A DNA stretch of 64,000 nucleotides from Psychromonas sp. MME1 (lineage in GTDB: Bacteria > Pseudomonadota > Gammaproteobacteria > Enterobacterales > Psychromonadaceae), in NCBI RefSeq assembly GCF_041080865.1, contig NZ_CP160906.1:1922001-1986000 (forward strand), given 5' to 3'. Shown here in pieces: positions 15,561 through 25,354 of the stretch. Numbering within the stretch: the stretch's first letter is position 1; every line of letters begins with the position of its first letter. A program made the translations under genes and the position numbers. Below the pieces are notes generated by a model. The model did not search any database. It saw nothing but the letters and a program-made list of their open reading frames with translations, and was not told where the DNA came from.

Positions 15561-16607
15561 TCAATTTAAAATAACAAAGTCATGGCTTAACACGCTCAGT
15601 GACACCTTGTCACCGACCGAAAATTGTAGACAATCCCCCAAATAATTGGCCTGTTTAATGCAGTAATCATGACCACGATAGACAACTCTTATTTGCTGGT
15701 ATGCACCTAAAAATTCAACTTGTTTAACCTGACCTTGCCCTTCAATATCCCGTGCAATGGCAATCTGCTCTGGACGTAACAGTAAACTAAACATGGCGCC
15801 AATGGGAGCATCTATTAAACTGTTACTAGTGAGCAAACCAAGGTCAGATTGATAGCTATATTTATCTTCGACTACTACCTGAAGATAATTACTCTCGCCC
15901 ATGAAGTCGGCAACATACTTCGATTTTGGGTGGCTATATAAATCTTTTGCTGTGCCAATCTGCACGATTTTGCCTGCCTGCATTAAGGCGATTTTATCGG
16001 CAAAGGCAAAGCCTTCTTCCTTTGAATGGGTGACAAATAAGGCGCTCATTGCCTGCGCCTTAAGAATATCTCTAATCTCATGGATCAATTGAAAACGAAC
16101 ATTGTGATCCAAATTAGAAAAGGGTTCATCGAGTAACATTAGTTGCGGTTGATAGGCTAAGGCGCGAGCGATGGCAACACGCTGCTGCTGCCCCCCTGAT
16201 AATTGATGCGGAAAACGCTGTGCATAATTACTCAATTGCACTAAGGCGAGCACCTCATCGACCCGCTTTTGTTGCTCTTCTTTAGGCAGCTTGCTTAACG
16301 AAAATGCTACATTATCAGCAACATTAAGGTGTGGAAAAAGTGCATAGTCTTGAAAAATAAAACCAATTTTGCGCTGTTCTGGCGGTAAAGTAATGCCGTC
16401 ATCATTAACGACTTTACCATTAATTTCAATTCTCCCCTGCAGCTCTGTTTGCAAACCAGCAACGGCTTTTAGCAAGGTTGTTTTGCCACATCCACTCTCA
16501 CCTAATAAACAGATAATTTCGTTATTATTAAGGGCTAAATCAAGCGATTGTAAAACTTGGTTAGATTGATAAAAACAGCTTAATTGCTGAACAACTAATG
16601 AAGGCAT
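15561..16607 (-). CDS. fbpC: FbpC-type ferric iron ABC transporter ATPase
   Basis: This is the ATP-hydrolysing subunit of a ferric iron importer. The 348-residue protein has Walker A GESGCGKTTLL (about 36-46), the Q-loop, signature LSGGQQQRVAIARA, Walker B MLLDEPFSNLD and the H-loop (FVTHSKEE). A C-terminal TOBE-like domain includes LLRPEQIAIA. Its ATG overlaps the fbpB stop (TAATG), so the two are translationally coupled. The fbpABC gene order supports iron rather than sulfate or spermidine transport. Confidence 0.9.
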   Translation of the reverse strand: MPSLVVQQLSCFYQSNQVLQSLDLALNNNEIICLLGESGCGKTTLLKAVAGLQTELQGRIEINGKVVNDDGITLPPEQRKIGFIFQDYALFPHLNVADNVAFSLSKLPKEEQQKRVDEVLALVQLSNYAQRFPHQLSGGQQQRVAIARALAYQPQLMLLDEPFSNLDHNVRFQLIHEIRDILKAQAMSALFVTHSKEEGFAFADKIALMQAGKIVQIGTAKDLYSHPKSKYVADFMGESNYLQVVVEDKYSYQSDLGLLTSNSLIDAPIGAMFSLLLRPEQIAIARDIEGQGQVKQVEFLGAYQQIRVVYRGHDYCIKQANYLGDCLQFSVGDKVSLSVLSHDFVILN

Positions 16608-18244
16608 TAAGAGCTTTTCTCCAATAAACGATTGACAATAATAAAAGGTAATAATCCCATTAACACGATCAGCAATGCAGGCAGTGCCGCATACTCAATC
16701 ATCTCATCGGAGACAAACTGATAAACATAAGTGGCCAGTGTTTCAAAGTTAAATGGTCGCAATAATAGTGCCGTAGGTAGCTCTTTCATTGCTTCAATCA
16801 ACACTAAAATAAATGCCGTTAACATCCCTTTTCTAATCAAGGGCAAGTTAATACGGCGAATAGTTTGCGCTGCACTTTGTCCAAGTGAGCGTGATGCTTG
16901 GTCTAGTGATGGCGATACTTGCGCCAAACTACTGTCAATACTGCCCACGGCAATTGCACTAAAACGCACCAGATAACCGACCACCAAAATGAATAGCGAT
17001 CCAGAAAAAAACAGCCCAATTTGAGAAAAACCATAGTTAACAAGCAACTCATTCAGCCATAAATCAACTTTTGTAAAAGGTATTAACACCGCAATAGCGA
17101 CGACCGTTCCCGGTACAGCATACCCCAATGACGATAAACGGATACAACTCTTAGCCGCAAAACCGGGCGATAAACGTTGATAAAAATTAACCACCAATGC
17201 AATGATTAAGGCAATGGTTGCAACAATCATCGCTAAGTAAAAACTATTCTGCGTATAACGCCATAACTCATCCGTTAAGGATTCAGCAAAATAGTGCCAA
17301 GCATAGTAACAAAGTATTGCCAACGGCAGAATAAAGGCACAAAAAAGCAACAACCATGCGTAGCCCATGACGCTCCATTTTTTCCAACCCGTTAATTTAA
17401 AACGGAGCTCAGTATAAGTTGCACCACTGCGTTGGTAAATTTTCTGCTTACGGCGGCTATAATTCTCCAAACTAATTAAAATCACTAAAATTAGCAGCAT
17501 TAAAGAGGATATTTTAGCAGCGGTCGTCAAGCTACCTAGCTGTAACCAAGTATCATAAACGGCAGTGGTCAAGGTGCTCACCGCAAAATAATTGACCGTG
17601 GCAAAATCGCCTAATGTTTCCATCGCGATTAAAGAGATGCCTACCGCCAGAGCCGATCGGGAAAGCGGTAAAGAGACTCGAAAAAACGCCTGTACAGGGG
17701 ATAGCCCTAAACTTCGTGCAGCCTGAAACAATCCTCCAGATTGGCCTAAAAATGCACCACGCAACAAAAGATAAAGATAAGGATAGAGTGCCAAACTCAA
17801 AATAACTGCGGCACCGAAAAGAGTACGAATATCGGGAAAATAGTAATCGGACATTTGCTGCCAGCCCATCATTGAACGTAACAGCTGTTGCACAGGCCCC
17901 GAATAATCTAATAAATCCGTATAAACGATGGCGACGATGTAGGGAGGAAGTGCCAAGGGTAACATTAAAGCCCATTGCAAAATAGTTCGACCAGGAAAAT
18001 CACAGCAAGCAATAAACCAAGCCACGGGCATCGCAAAGATAAAACTGAAACAAATCACAGCAACAATAAGCAACAAGGTATTGATACTATAATCCATTAA
18101 GACGGTATCAATAAGATGTGTAAAACTACCACTATCATCAATAGAAAAAGCGCTTATAACAAGCGCTAAAATAGGAACAAATAAAAGAGTAGTTACTGCC
18201 AAAGGCAGTAACTTATAAATATTAGAGGTCAAATTTAACTTCAT
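16607..18244 (-). CDS. fbpB: FbpB-type ferric iron ABC transporter permease
   Basis: This inner-membrane permease is a duplicated, two-lobed protein of about 545 residues with around 12 hydrophobic segments. Each lobe has an EAA-type loop: one near AARSLGLSPVQAFFRVSLPL and one near ASRSLGQSAAQTIRRINLPL. The open frame extends 35 codons further upstream, but those codons overlap fbpA. The ATG at 18242-18244 (MKLNLTSNIYKLLPLAV) leaves a 23-base overlap and starts just before the first membrane helix. The ribosome-binding site is weak, suggesting coupling to fbpA. Confidence 0.88.
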   Translation of the reverse strand: MKLNLTSNIYKLLPLAVTTLLFVPILALVISAFSIDDSGSFTHLIDTVLMDYSINTLLLIVAVICFSFIFAMPVAWFIACCDFPGRTILQWALMLPLALPPYIVAIVYTDLLDYSGPVQQLLRSMMGWQQMSDYYFPDIRTLFGAAVILSLALYPYLYLLLRGAFLGQSGGLFQAARSLGLSPVQAFFRVSLPLSRSALAVGISLIAMETLGDFATVNYFAVSTLTTAVYDTWLQLGSLTTAAKISSLMLLILVILISLENYSRRKQKIYQRSGATYTELRFKLTGWKKWSVMGYAWLLLFCAFILPLAILCYYAWHYFAESLTDELWRYTQNSFYLAMIVATIALIIALVVNFYQRLSPGFAAKSCIRLSSLGYAVPGTVVAIAVLIPFTKVDLWLNELLVNYGFSQIGLFFSGSLFILVVGYLVRFSAIAVGSIDSSLAQVSPSLDQASRSLGQSAAQTIRRINLPLIRKGMLTAFILVLIEAMKELPTALLLRPFNFETLATYVYQFVSDEMIEYAALPALLIVLMGLLPFIIVNRLLEKSS

Positions 18245-19226
18245 CCAGTAACTTAATTGCCGTTGCATGGTACTTGGCAAGATCAGAAAGCGGTAGTTTA
18301 TCCGCTGTAAAGGTGCCCCATGATGCAACCAATTTAGAAGGTTGTACACCCTCTTTTACGGGATATTCATAATTACCTTCAGCATACATTTGTTGAGCAG
18401 CATCCGTTGACAAAAATTCCATCAATTTTATAGCATTATTTTTATTTGGCGCATATTTTACCAATACAACGCCCGTTGCATTAACATGTGAGCCGGTTGT
18501 TTTTTGGTTAGGGAAATTGATACTAACCGCTTCAGCCCAGCTCACTTGCTTCGGATCTTCTAACATTTTACCTAAGTAATAGTTATTACCTAGCGCATAG
18601 TCACAGACACCATCTTTAACCGCTTTCACTTGGGCGCGATCATTTCCCTGTGGCTTACGCGCAAGGTTGGCTTTTAGCCCTTCTAACCAAGTTTTAGTAT
18701 TTGCTTCGCCGTCATGGGCAATCATTGACGCAATTAATGAGACATTATAGGGATGTTTACCTGAGCGCATACAGACTTTTCCTTTAAAAGCGGGTGTTGC
18801 TAAATCTTGATAAGTGATATTTGGTACAGGCCCAACACGTTCAGAAGAGGAGTAGATATTACGCACACGCGTACTAAGCGCAAACCACTGATTGTTAGTG
18901 TCACGGTAATAGCTAGGGATATTTTCATTGAGCACTTTACTATCCACTGCTTGGGTTAGCTGTGCCTCATTTAATGCCATTAAGCGGTTAAAATCGGCGG
19001 TTAATACGATATCAGCAGGCGATAAAACGCCTTCTCGCTTGATACGTTCGACCAGCCCATCCTTAGCAAATAACAGATTCACCTTAATACCCGTTTGTTC
19101 GGTAAATTTAGCCAAAATAGGGTCAATCAAAAAAGGCTGACGGAATGAGTAAATATTAACTTCATCGGCAATGACAGAAGTGGTTAAAGCGGTAAATAGC
19201 GAAGTACTAAGTAGTAGTTTTTTCAT
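18222..19226 (-). CDS. fbpA: FbpA-type periplasmic ferric iron-binding protein
   Basis: The 334-residue periplasmic protein captures ferric iron for FbpBC. It has a signal peptide ending TSVIADE, then NIYSFRQPFLIDPILAKF typical of the FbpA/FutA/IdiA group. The conserved tyrosines for iron are in the C-terminal lobe (YALGNNYYLGKM). It is the first gene of the operon. Two Fur-like boxes upstream (19243-19257 and 19272-19290) indicate repression by iron. Confidence 0.92.
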   Translation of the reverse strand: MKKLLLSTSLFTALTTSVIADEVNIYSFRQPFLIDPILAKFTEQTGIKVNLLFAKDGLVERIKREGVLSPADIVLTADFNRLMALNEAQLTQAVDSKVLNENIPSYYRDTNNQWFALSTRVRNIYSSSERVGPVPNITYQDLATPAFKGKVCMRSGKHPYNVSLIASMIAHDGEANTKTWLEGLKANLARKPQGNDRAQVKAVKDGVCDYALGNNYYLGKMLEDPKQVSWAEAVSINFPNQKTTGSHVNATGVVLVKYAPNKNNAIKLMEFLSTDAAQQMYAEGNYEYPVKEGVQPSKLVASWGTFTADKLPLSDLAKYHATAIKLLDEVKFDL

Positions 19227-19242
19227 TTTAGATCCAGTTAAA

Positions 19243-19257
19243 TAATAATAGTTATCA
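19243..19257 (-). promoter_or_regulatory. Fur-like box, proximal to fbpA
   Basis: TAATAATAGTTATCA fits the 7-1-7 Fur palindrome TGATAAT-N-ATTATCA with one mismatch in each half. It lies 17 bases before the fbpA ATG. Confidence 0.65.
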
Positions 19258-19271
19258 GCTACCTTTAATCT

Positions 19272-19290
19272 TAATGATAATTGTTATTAT
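19272..19290 (-). promoter_or_regulatory. Fur-like box, distal
   Basis: The core TGATAATTGTTATTA (19275-19289) has one perfect Fur half-site and one with two mismatches. With the box at 19243 it forms a two-site operator over the fbpA promoter. Confidence 0.65.
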
Positions 19291-19361
19291 TTGCAATCTT
19301 ATTATATCACTTTTTTTTGCCATCTATCGGCTGTTGGTGGCTATCTCTTTTTACGTTAATA

Positions 19362-19444
19362 TATACCCATGTTATCTCCAGATGCTTTGTCAGGCGCTAG
19401 CTCGGATACCAGAGCAAGACGTAACATGAGGTATAATGGGTATA
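19362..19444. repeat. imperfect inverted-repeat element upstream of murQ
   Basis: TATACCCAT (19362-19370) and ATGGGTATA (19436-19444) are perfect inverted ends, with ATGTTA/TAACAT pairing inside. The core TCAGGCGCTA...CAGAGCAAG (19390-19418) recurs at 46223-46251 with four mismatches in 29 bases, so this is a second, distinct repeat family. It ends 27 bases before the murQ ATG. Confidence 0.6.
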
Positions 19445-19470
19445 GGAGGACAATTTAAGAGAAGAAAACC

Positions 19471-20382
19471 ATGAAAATAGACTTAAGCCAACTTGGTACA
19501 GAAAAACGCAATCAAAACAGTGCCGACATAGATACACTTTCCACATTAGAAATCCTCACTGTCATTAATAATGAAGATCAAACGGTTCCCTTGGCGGTAG
19601 CACAAACCTTACCGGAAATAACCCAAGCCGTTGATGCTATCGTTAACGCCTTTCAAGCAGGGGGACGGTTAATCTATTGTGGCGCAGGGACATCGGGTCG
19701 ATTAGGTATTTTAGATGCAAGCGAATGCCCACCAACCTTTGGTAGCGATTCCTCATTAGTCATGGGATTAATAGCCGGTGGTCATGCCGCCATTTTAAAG
19801 GCGGTCGAAAATGCAGAAGACAACATTGAATTAGGAAAAAAAGATTTACAATCAATCCACTTCCAAGCACAAGATATTCTTGTTGGTATTGCCGCGAGTG
19901 GTCGCACCCCCTATGTTATCGGTGCAATGCAGCATGCGCTTTCACTTTCTGCAACGGTGATTTCATTAAGCTGTAATGTTAATAGCCCAATGACAAAATT
20001 AGCAAATATTAATATTACCCCACAGGTCGGCCCCGAGGTTGTCACAGGTTCATCGCGAATGAAGGCGGGTACGGCACAAAAACTGGTCCTTAATATGTTG
20101 ACAACGGCGGCGATGATCCGCTCTGGCAAGGTATTTTCTAATTTAATGGTTGATGTACAGGCAAGCAATGAGAAGTTAGTACAACGGCAAATTAATATCG
20201 TTATCGAAGCAACGGGTTGTACAGAACAGCACGCCATCGAAGCACTTAAACAAACGAATAGTCACTGTAAAACGGCTATCTTAATGATCTTGTCGGGGCT
20301 TAATGCCGAAACTGCAACGGCAAAACTAAAGCAACATCAAGGCTTTGTGCGTAATGCATTGGCAGATTGTCAAATGGATTAA
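19471..20382 (+). CDS. murQ: MurQ, N-acetylmuramic acid 6-phosphate etherase
   Basis: MurQ cleaves the lactyl ether of MurNAc-6-phosphate in peptidoglycan recycling. The 303-residue length matches E. coli (298). It has the SIS-domain signature [19 protein letters not shown] (near 70-88), [14 protein letters not shown] and [17 protein letters not shown]-like helical C-terminus reads [16 protein letters not shown]. It stands alone, convergent with flrC. Confidence 0.96.
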   Translation: MKIDLSQLGTEKRNQNSADIDTLSTLEILTVINNEDQTVPLAVAQTLPEITQAVDAIVNAFQAGGRLIYCGAGTSGRLGILDASECPPTFGSDSSLVMGLIAGGHAAILKAVENAEDNIELGKKDLQSIHFQAQDILVGIAASGRTPYVIGAMQHALSLSATVISLSCNVNSPMTKLANINITPQVGPEVVTGSSRMKAGTAQKLVLNMLTTAAMIRSGKVFSNLMVDVQASNEKLVQRQINIVIEATGCTEQHAIEALKQTNSHCKTAILMILSGLNAETATAKLKQHQGFVRNALADCQMD

Positions 20383-20404
20383 GAAAAGTATTTACCTATC
20401 AACC

Positions 20405-20440
20405 ATTTAGCCTCATCTTTATCATATCATGAGGCTAAAT
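20405..20440. terminator. convergent hairpin between murQ and flrC
   Basis: ATTTAGCCTCA (20405-20415) pairs perfectly with TGAGGCTAAAT (20430-20440). There is no long T-run on either side. Placed between convergent stop codons, it probably serves both transcripts. Confidence 0.55.
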
Positions 20441-20449
20441 AGAATCGGG

Positions 20450-21835
20450 TTATGCAGGTAAAACCACCCCCTGATCTTTCATACGCGCTATTTTATAGCG
20501 AAGCGTTCGTGGACTAATACCGAGTAATTCGGCAACATCTTTACGTTTTCCTCTACAACTATGCAGCGCTTCTAAAATAATTTTCTGCTCTTGATCTTTC
20601 AGCCCCTTACCCAGTTCACTAAATTCAGCGTTATCATCCTCGCCATTTTCATCATGGCCGATATCAGAAAGAGAAGTTTGCTCACTCTGCTCCATCATAT
20701 CTTGGAAATGCATGTCTTCTAATATCAATGCCGACTCAGTAATGATTTCACCATCAGATAAAATTAAAGCGCGTTGCATGACATTATCCAGTTCACGAAC
20801 ATTACCCGGCCAAGCGTAAGCTAATAGCTGCGCTTTTGCGGCGTCTGATAAGGTTGGAATAGGCTGAGATTGATCTAGTGCATGACGCATTAACAGATGT
20901 TCCGCAATCGGTAAAATATCACCTTTACGTTTTGCTAATGGCAACCACTGTAATGGAAAAACATTCAAACGGTAATATAAATCCTCACGGAAAGTGCCAT
21001 TTACTACCGCTTTTTTAAGATCTCGGTTACTGGTCGCTATCACGCGAATATTTAATTTAATGGTTTTTCGAGAGCCAAGACGCTCCACTTCACGTTCTTG
21101 TAAAACACGCAGTAATTTAACCTGTAAATCGAGCGGCATTTCTGTAATTTCATCGAGCAAAATAGTGCCATTTTGTGCTTGTTCAAATTTGCCGGGACAA
21201 GCTTGTATCGCGCCAGTAAAGGCTCCTTTTTCATACCCAAAAAGCGTCGATTCAAGCATAGTTTCAGGAATGGCCGCACAGTTTATGGCAACAAAGGATT
21301 CATCGCAACGCGCTGATTTATCATGTAAATAACGAGATAACACCTCTTTGCCTGAACCGCTGGGGCCAGTGATCATCACCGATGCATCACTGGCTGCAAC
21401 ACGTTCAGCCATGACAAATAATTTTTCAGTACTAGGATCACCGTAAATCGGGGTGCGAGATTCAACCTTATGCACGGGCGCATAACGGCTAACTTGATTT
21501 AATAACACTTCCGGAGAAAATGGCTTGGCTAAATAATCTATCGCGCCATCACGCATGGCATTTACGGCATCGTCGATATTGGCATAGGCGGTCATTAATA
21601 ACACAGGCAGACTAGGGTATTTCTCTTTAATATTTTGTAATAGGGTTAAACCCGACATGCCGCCCATTTGAATATCACTGATCACTAAATCATATTGCGA
21701 TTTACCTAAGGCAAGCAACGCAGCTTCCGCGCTATTCACTTCATCACAGTTATATCCTGCTAATAATAAGGTATCAATTAATGCTTCTCTTAAGCCTGCG
21801 TCATCTTCGACAACTAATAATTTCCCTTGCAACAT
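20450..21835 (-). CDS. flrC: FlrC, sigma-54-dependent flagellar response regulator
   Basis: FlrC, activated by FlrB, turns on class III flagellar genes such as hook, basal body and flagellin. The 461-residue protein has a receiver domain with the Asp in VISDIQMGG (about 54) and an AAA+ domain with Walker A GPSGSGKE. The sigma-54-contacting motif GAFTGA is intact (KGAFTGAI). A Fis-type helix-turn-helix ends the protein (RKDVAELLGISPRTLRYKI). The ATG at 21833-21835 is chosen because GGAGG precedes it by about six bases; it follows the flrB stop closely. Confidence 0.94.
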   Translation of the reverse strand: MLQGKLLVVEDDAGLREALIDTLLLAGYNCDEVNSAEAALLALGKSQYDLVISDIQMGGMSGLTLLQNIKEKYPSLPVLLMTAYANIDDAVNAMRDGAIDYLAKPFSPEVLLNQVSRYAPVHKVESRTPIYGDPSTEKLFVMAERVAASDASVMITGPSGSGKEVLSRYLHDKSARCDESFVAINCAAIPETMLESTLFGYEKGAFTGAIQACPGKFEQAQNGTILLDEITEMPLDLQVKLLRVLQEREVERLGSRKTIKLNIRVIATSNRDLKKAVVNGTFREDLYYRLNVFPLQWLPLAKRKGDILPIAEHLLMRHALDQSQPIPTLSDAAKAQLLAYAWPGNVRELDNVMQRALILSDGEIITESALILEDMHFQDMMEQSEQTSLSDIGHDENGEDDNAEFSELGKGLKDQEQKIILEALHSCRGKRKDVAELLGISPRTLRYKIARMKDQGVVLPA

Positions 21836-21836
21836 T

Positions 21837-22952
21837 CTAGCCTCCAATCGCATGATTCATTTGCACACTACCCGCAGCAGATCGATATTCACCTACGCGA
21901 TATAAAGGTAACACCAAAGTAAAACAGCTACCCTTACCGAATTCAGATTTTACTTCCACACTGCCTTTATGCGCCTGTGCGACAGATTGTACAACCGCTA
22001 AGCCTAACCCAGTCCCTTGAGATTTGGTGGTATAAAAGGCTTCCATTACTTTAGCAATTTTTTCTTTTTCAATGCCAGGACCGTTATCCATCACCGCTAT
22101 TTCAACTTGATCGCTACCTCTGCGTGCCGTAGAAATATAGAGCTTAACCCCTTCGCCAGTCGCTTCCACTGCATTAGAAATTAAATTAGTAATGGCACTA
22201 GAAAGCGCAGTTTTGTTAGCCATAATTAATAGATCGGGATCTGGTAATCGACATTGTAGATGCCCATCAACCTGCGATAAAAGCGTTTCACTTGCATTTT
22301 CAACCTCTTCTAACAGAGCACCGAGGGAGACTTCTTCAACCACTTTTTGCTCACCACTGCGGGCGAATAACAACATGTCATTGACCTGTGTTTCAAGGTC
22401 TTGTAAACGATTCATCAGTTTACCCTGAAAACGGGCGCGTGAATTTTCCGTTAAAGTTTTATTGGCTAGATTCGCACCATATAACATGGCAGCAGACAGA
22501 GGTGTACGAATTTGATGTGCTAACGATGCCACCATTTTACCCAAGGAAGAAAGGCGTTGTAATTTTGCAACGTGCTCCTGTAATAAACGGGTATCGGTAA
22601 GATCGGTTAACAGGATCAGCTGGCCGGGGCGACCTTCCAATGAAGAGATAGATAATTGAATACGGCGACCATTTTTAAGCGATATTTCGTGACCATCATC
22701 ATTTTTAGGCGCAAAGGAACGATCAATAATATGACGCCAAAGCTGCCCCTGTAAAGGCTCACCTAATAATGAAACAGCAACTCGATTAGCTTGCTCAACA
22801 ACACCGTTTCCATCAATAACAATCAATCCAGAGGGAAGCTCATTATATAGTTGCCCCATATAATTTGCCTGTGCGCGTAGTTGTTTGAGTTCGCCAGAAA
22901 ATTGCTCCTGCTCTAACACGCCTGAATCTGTTTGCTTAATCTCTGTTGTCAT
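21837..22952 (-). CDS. flrB: FlrB, flagellar sensor histidine kinase
   Basis: FlrB phosphorylates FlrC. The 371-residue soluble kinase has a PAS domain (about 35-120), a HisKA domain with phospho-acceptor SLAHQIRTPLSAA, and HATPase boxes NLISNAVEAT, DNGPGI and GTGLGLAVV. No membrane helix is present, as in Vibrio FlrB. A sigma-54 promoter lies upstream at 22988-23003, fitting activation by FlrA. Confidence 0.94.
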   Translation of the reverse strand: MTTEIKQTDSGVLEQEQFSGELKQLRAQANYMGQLYNELPSGLIVIDGNGVVEQANRVAVSLLGEPLQGQLWRHIIDRSFAPKNDDGHEISLKNGRRIQLSISSLEGRPGQLILLTDLTDTRLLQEHVAKLQRLSSLGKMVASLAHQIRTPLSAAMLYGANLANKTLTENSRARFQGKLMNRLQDLETQVNDMLLFARSGEQKVVEEVSLGALLEEVENASETLLSQVDGHLQCRLPDPDLLIMANKTALSSAITNLISNAVEATGEGVKLYISTARRGSDQVEIAVMDNGPGIEKEKIAKVMEAFYTTKSQGTGLGLAVVQSVAQAHKGSVEVKSEFGKGSCFTLVLPLYRVGEYRSAAGSVQMNHAIGG

Positions 22953-22987
22953 AATGTCGCCCTATTTGCCATTCACCACAACAAATA

Positions 22988-23003
22988 AGCACTATTTATG
23001 CCA
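22988..23003 (-). promoter_or_regulatory. sigma-54 promoter for flrBC
   Basis: Minus-strand TGGCATAAATAGTGCT has GG and GC exactly ten bases apart and a near-consensus -24 element. The predicted start is near 22976, about 24 bases before the flrB ATG. FlrA is the expected activator. Confidence 0.75.
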
Positions 23004-23074
23004 AAACATAAATCACAATTAAAAACAACAACTTAACAATAAGCGCGTCGTAAAAATGACGCTTGTTAGAAGAT

Positions 23075-23109
23075 AAAAAAAGCCCGAGATAATATATTAT
23101 AACGGGCTT
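23075..23109 (-). terminator. terminator of flrA
   Basis: AAGCCCG and CGGGCTT pair around an AT-rich, self-complementary loop. On the minus strand the hairpin is followed by a run of seven T, so it is a rho-independent terminator that separates flrA from flrBC. Confidence 0.85.
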
Positions 23110-23130
23110 GTGATCTGCTAATTCGCTTGC

Positions 23131-24579
23131 TTAGCCTTCCTTACTTAGTCCATATTTTTTCATTTTTTCAACTAGCGTAGTGCGACGCATCGACAGCAGT
23201 TCGGCGGCATGCGATACAACACCATCTTGACTATCTAAAGCTTGACGGATCATCTCAATTTCAAATTCCGTCAATTTATCTTTTAAGTTCATACCATCGG
23301 GTGGCAACTGCCCGAGGAATCCTAACGACTCATCAAAACTTTCAGTTTCCTCTGCCGTCACGGGTGAATTGCCAAACATATCAATTAACGCATCACGTTC
23401 AGCAATCGCTTCTTGCTCAGGACTATATTGAATAGTTTCAACAAATTCACCTTGCGCATCAACATGACGGTATTTTATTGGTAAATCGCATAAATCAATA
23501 ATACGATTAGGATGTAAAATAAGTAATCTTTCTAATAAATTAGATAACTCTCGTACATTGCCTGGCCAATTATGTTGCATCAGAGAATCAAGAGCTCGTT
23601 GTGTAAAACGTAGGCTCGCCTTATGGTCGCTCTCTAAACGTGATAAAAGTTCCTGTAATAATAATGGGACATCTTCTTGACGATCGCGCAATGCCGGTTT
23701 TTCGATGGGGAAGACATTTAAGCGATAATAGAGATCTTCACGAAATTCGCCTTTTTCAATAAGCTCTTCAAGATTACGATGCGTGGCAGCGACAACGCGA
23801 ACATCAGCCTGTAGTGATTTAGTGCCACCAACACGCTCGAAGGTTCGCTCTTGCAGTACACGTAATAGCTTAACTTGCATTGGCATTGGCATGTCACCAA
23901 TTTCATCCAAAAATAGTGTTCCACCTTCAGCCAGCTCAAAGCGACCTTTACGTGCAGAGAAAGCCCCCGTAAAAGCGCCCTTTTCGTGACCAAATAATTC
24001 ACTTTCTAATAACTCAGCAGGAATAGCCCCACAATTGACCGGGACAAAAGGCCCGTTTTTACGGCTAGATATTTCATGAATAGCACGAGCGACCACTTCC
24101 TTACCCGTTCCAGATTCGCCAAGAATTAATACATTTGCTTTACTATCAGCAACTTGCTCAACTAAATAACGCACTTCTTGAATGCGCCCTCCTCGTCCAA
24201 CCAAGGATGTCAGTAAGTATTTATTGGCTTTTTGTAGTTTTTTATCTGAGCCATTAAAGGACTGGCAAAGATGCAGTAATTGCATTAATTTGGCGTACTC
24301 AACGGGTAACTCTAATACGCCAATGTGATTGCTGGACTGATTGTCTTCACCCGATAACGTCAAAAAGGCGTTATTAGGAAAGGCATCAAGCAGTTCAATA
24401 GAAGCTGCATTGACATCTCCAAGAATAATACATAGCGGAGCGCGCTCATTAATCTGATTTAATAAGTCCGCTTGCATAACAGATAAACAATTTTCACCGA
24501 CAAAATTTAATACGGTAGATAAAGTATCATATTGTGCCTGACTAGTACCCACTATATAGATAGGAGATCGCTGTTCCAT
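23131..24579 (-). CDS. flrA: FlrA, master sigma-54 flagellar regulator
   Basis: FlrA (FleQ family) starts the flagellar cascade. The 482-residue protein has a FleQ-type N-terminal domain (about 1-120) and an AAA+ domain with Walker [14 protein letters not shown] and intact GAFTGA (EKGAFTGAF). The Walker B region is [11 protein letters not shown], and the C-terminus is a Fis-type helix-turn-helix ([19 protein letters not shown]). An upstream GTG adds three residues, but the ATG at 24577-24579 is better spaced from AGAAG. It has its own terminator and is divergent from fliS. Confidence 0.94.
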   Translation of the reverse strand: MEQRSPIYIVGTSQAQYDTLSTVLNFVGENCLSVMQADLLNQINERAPLCIILGDVNAASIELLDAFPNNAFLTLSGEDNQSSNHIGVLELPVEYAKLMQLLHLCQSFNGSDKKLQKANKYLLTSLVGRGGRIQEVRYLVEQVADSKANVLILGESGTGKEVVARAIHEISSRKNGPFVPVNCGAIPAELLESELFGHEKGAFTGAFSARKGRFELAEGGTLFLDEIGDMPMPMQVKLLRVLQERTFERVGGTKSLQADVRVVAATHRNLEELIEKGEFREDLYYRLNVFPIEKPALRDRQEDVPLLLQELLSRLESDHKASLRFTQRALDSLMQHNWPGNVRELSNLLERLLILHPNRIIDLCDLPIKYRHVDAQGEFVETIQYSPEQEAIAERDALIDMFGNSPVTAEETESFDESLGFLGQLPPDGMNLKDKLTEFEIEMIRQALDSQDGVVSHAAELLSMRRTTLVEKMKKYGLSKEG

Positions 24580-24958
24580 AAGATTCACTTCTAAAATTAA
24601 ACGATATGACTCGTTAAGCCTATAGTAGGCTGAGCATGTAGCGAACCATTTTAACGCAAATTAGATAAATAAAAAAACGATTATTGTCAATTATATGACG
24701 ATGCCCAGATTCTGACGGTACAATCAAAACGAAAAAAACAACCATTACAATCGAGTTTTCCATTAGATTTTTTAAGGTTGGTATACATTTTGCTAAACTA
24801 TTTGTCAGATTAAAGCGGCGTAATATTGACAAATTAACGTTAAAAAAGCGTCAAACAACACAACATAATCTTGAATAAGATGCATTTTCATTAGTAACGA
24901 GTATATTTAGCAGTATACGTAGCATTAAATTTAAAGTAGTCGCAAGGAAACAGAAAAT
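24580..24958. other. flrA-fliS divergent intergenic region
   Basis: This AT-rich region of about 380 bases contains no supported gene; a 70-codon leftward frame inside it has no ribosome-binding site or family resemblance. It holds the sigma-54 promoter at 24779-24794 facing fliS and must also hold the flrA promoter. Confidence 0.7.
24779..24794 (+). promoter_or_regulatory. sigma-54 promoter for fliS and probably the glycan operon
   Basis: TGGTATACATTTTGCT has GG and GC ten bases apart and the preferred TTGCT at the -12 end. The predicted start is near 24805, leaving a leader of about 150 bases before fliS. No clear promoter or terminator is seen between fliT and pseB. Confidence 0.7.
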
Positions 24959-25354
24959 ATGACGCGTCTTTCTATTAAGAAATATCAAAGTTCGAATTTA
25001 TCCCAAATTGAACAGGCTGATCCACATACTTTGATATCATTAGTCATGCAACATATTCTAGGCAATTTAGCTGCTGCGAAAGGAGCTATAGAGCGCAAGG
25101 ATATAGAAAATAAAAACAAATTATTGAACCGAGTAATAGGATTAATCGGTGAATTACAGGATAGTTTAGATATGGAAAAAGGGGGGGAGCTTTCTAACAA
25201 CCTTTTTAACTTATATTCCTATATGATTTCACAGGTTACCCAGGCTAATATACAAAATAAAGCAGAGCTATTGACGGAAGTCGGCACTTTAATTTCAGAA
25301 ATAAAATCTGGATGGGACGCGATCCCTCAAGAAATTCGTCAGCAGTATAGATAA
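24959..25354 (+). CDS. fliS: FliS, flagellin export chaperone
   Basis: FliS binds the C-terminus of flagellin and prevents early polymerisation. The 131-residue helical protein has the FliS pattern: ADPHTLISLVMQHILGNLAAA early and a helical region around NNLFNLYSYMISQVTQANI. The ATG follows AAGGAAA. It overlaps fliT at TAATGG, so translation is coupled. Confidence 0.9.
   Translation: MTRLSIKKYQSSNLSQIEQADPHTLISLVMQHILGNLAAAKGAIERKDIENKNKLLNRVIGLIGELQDSLDMEKGGELSNNLFNLYSYMISQVTQANIQNKAELLTEVGTLISEIKSGWDAIPQEIRQQYR

Noticed and set aside
18245-18349. Longer fbpB start adding 35 codons
   Set aside because: It would lie wholly inside fbpA and give a non-family N-terminus; the ATG at 18242-18244 fits the first membrane helix.
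24620-24832. 70-codon leftward open frame between flrA and fliS
   Set aside because: There is no ribosome-binding site or recognisable family, and it overlaps the sigma-54 promoter; it is an open stretch in AT-rich intergenic DNA.
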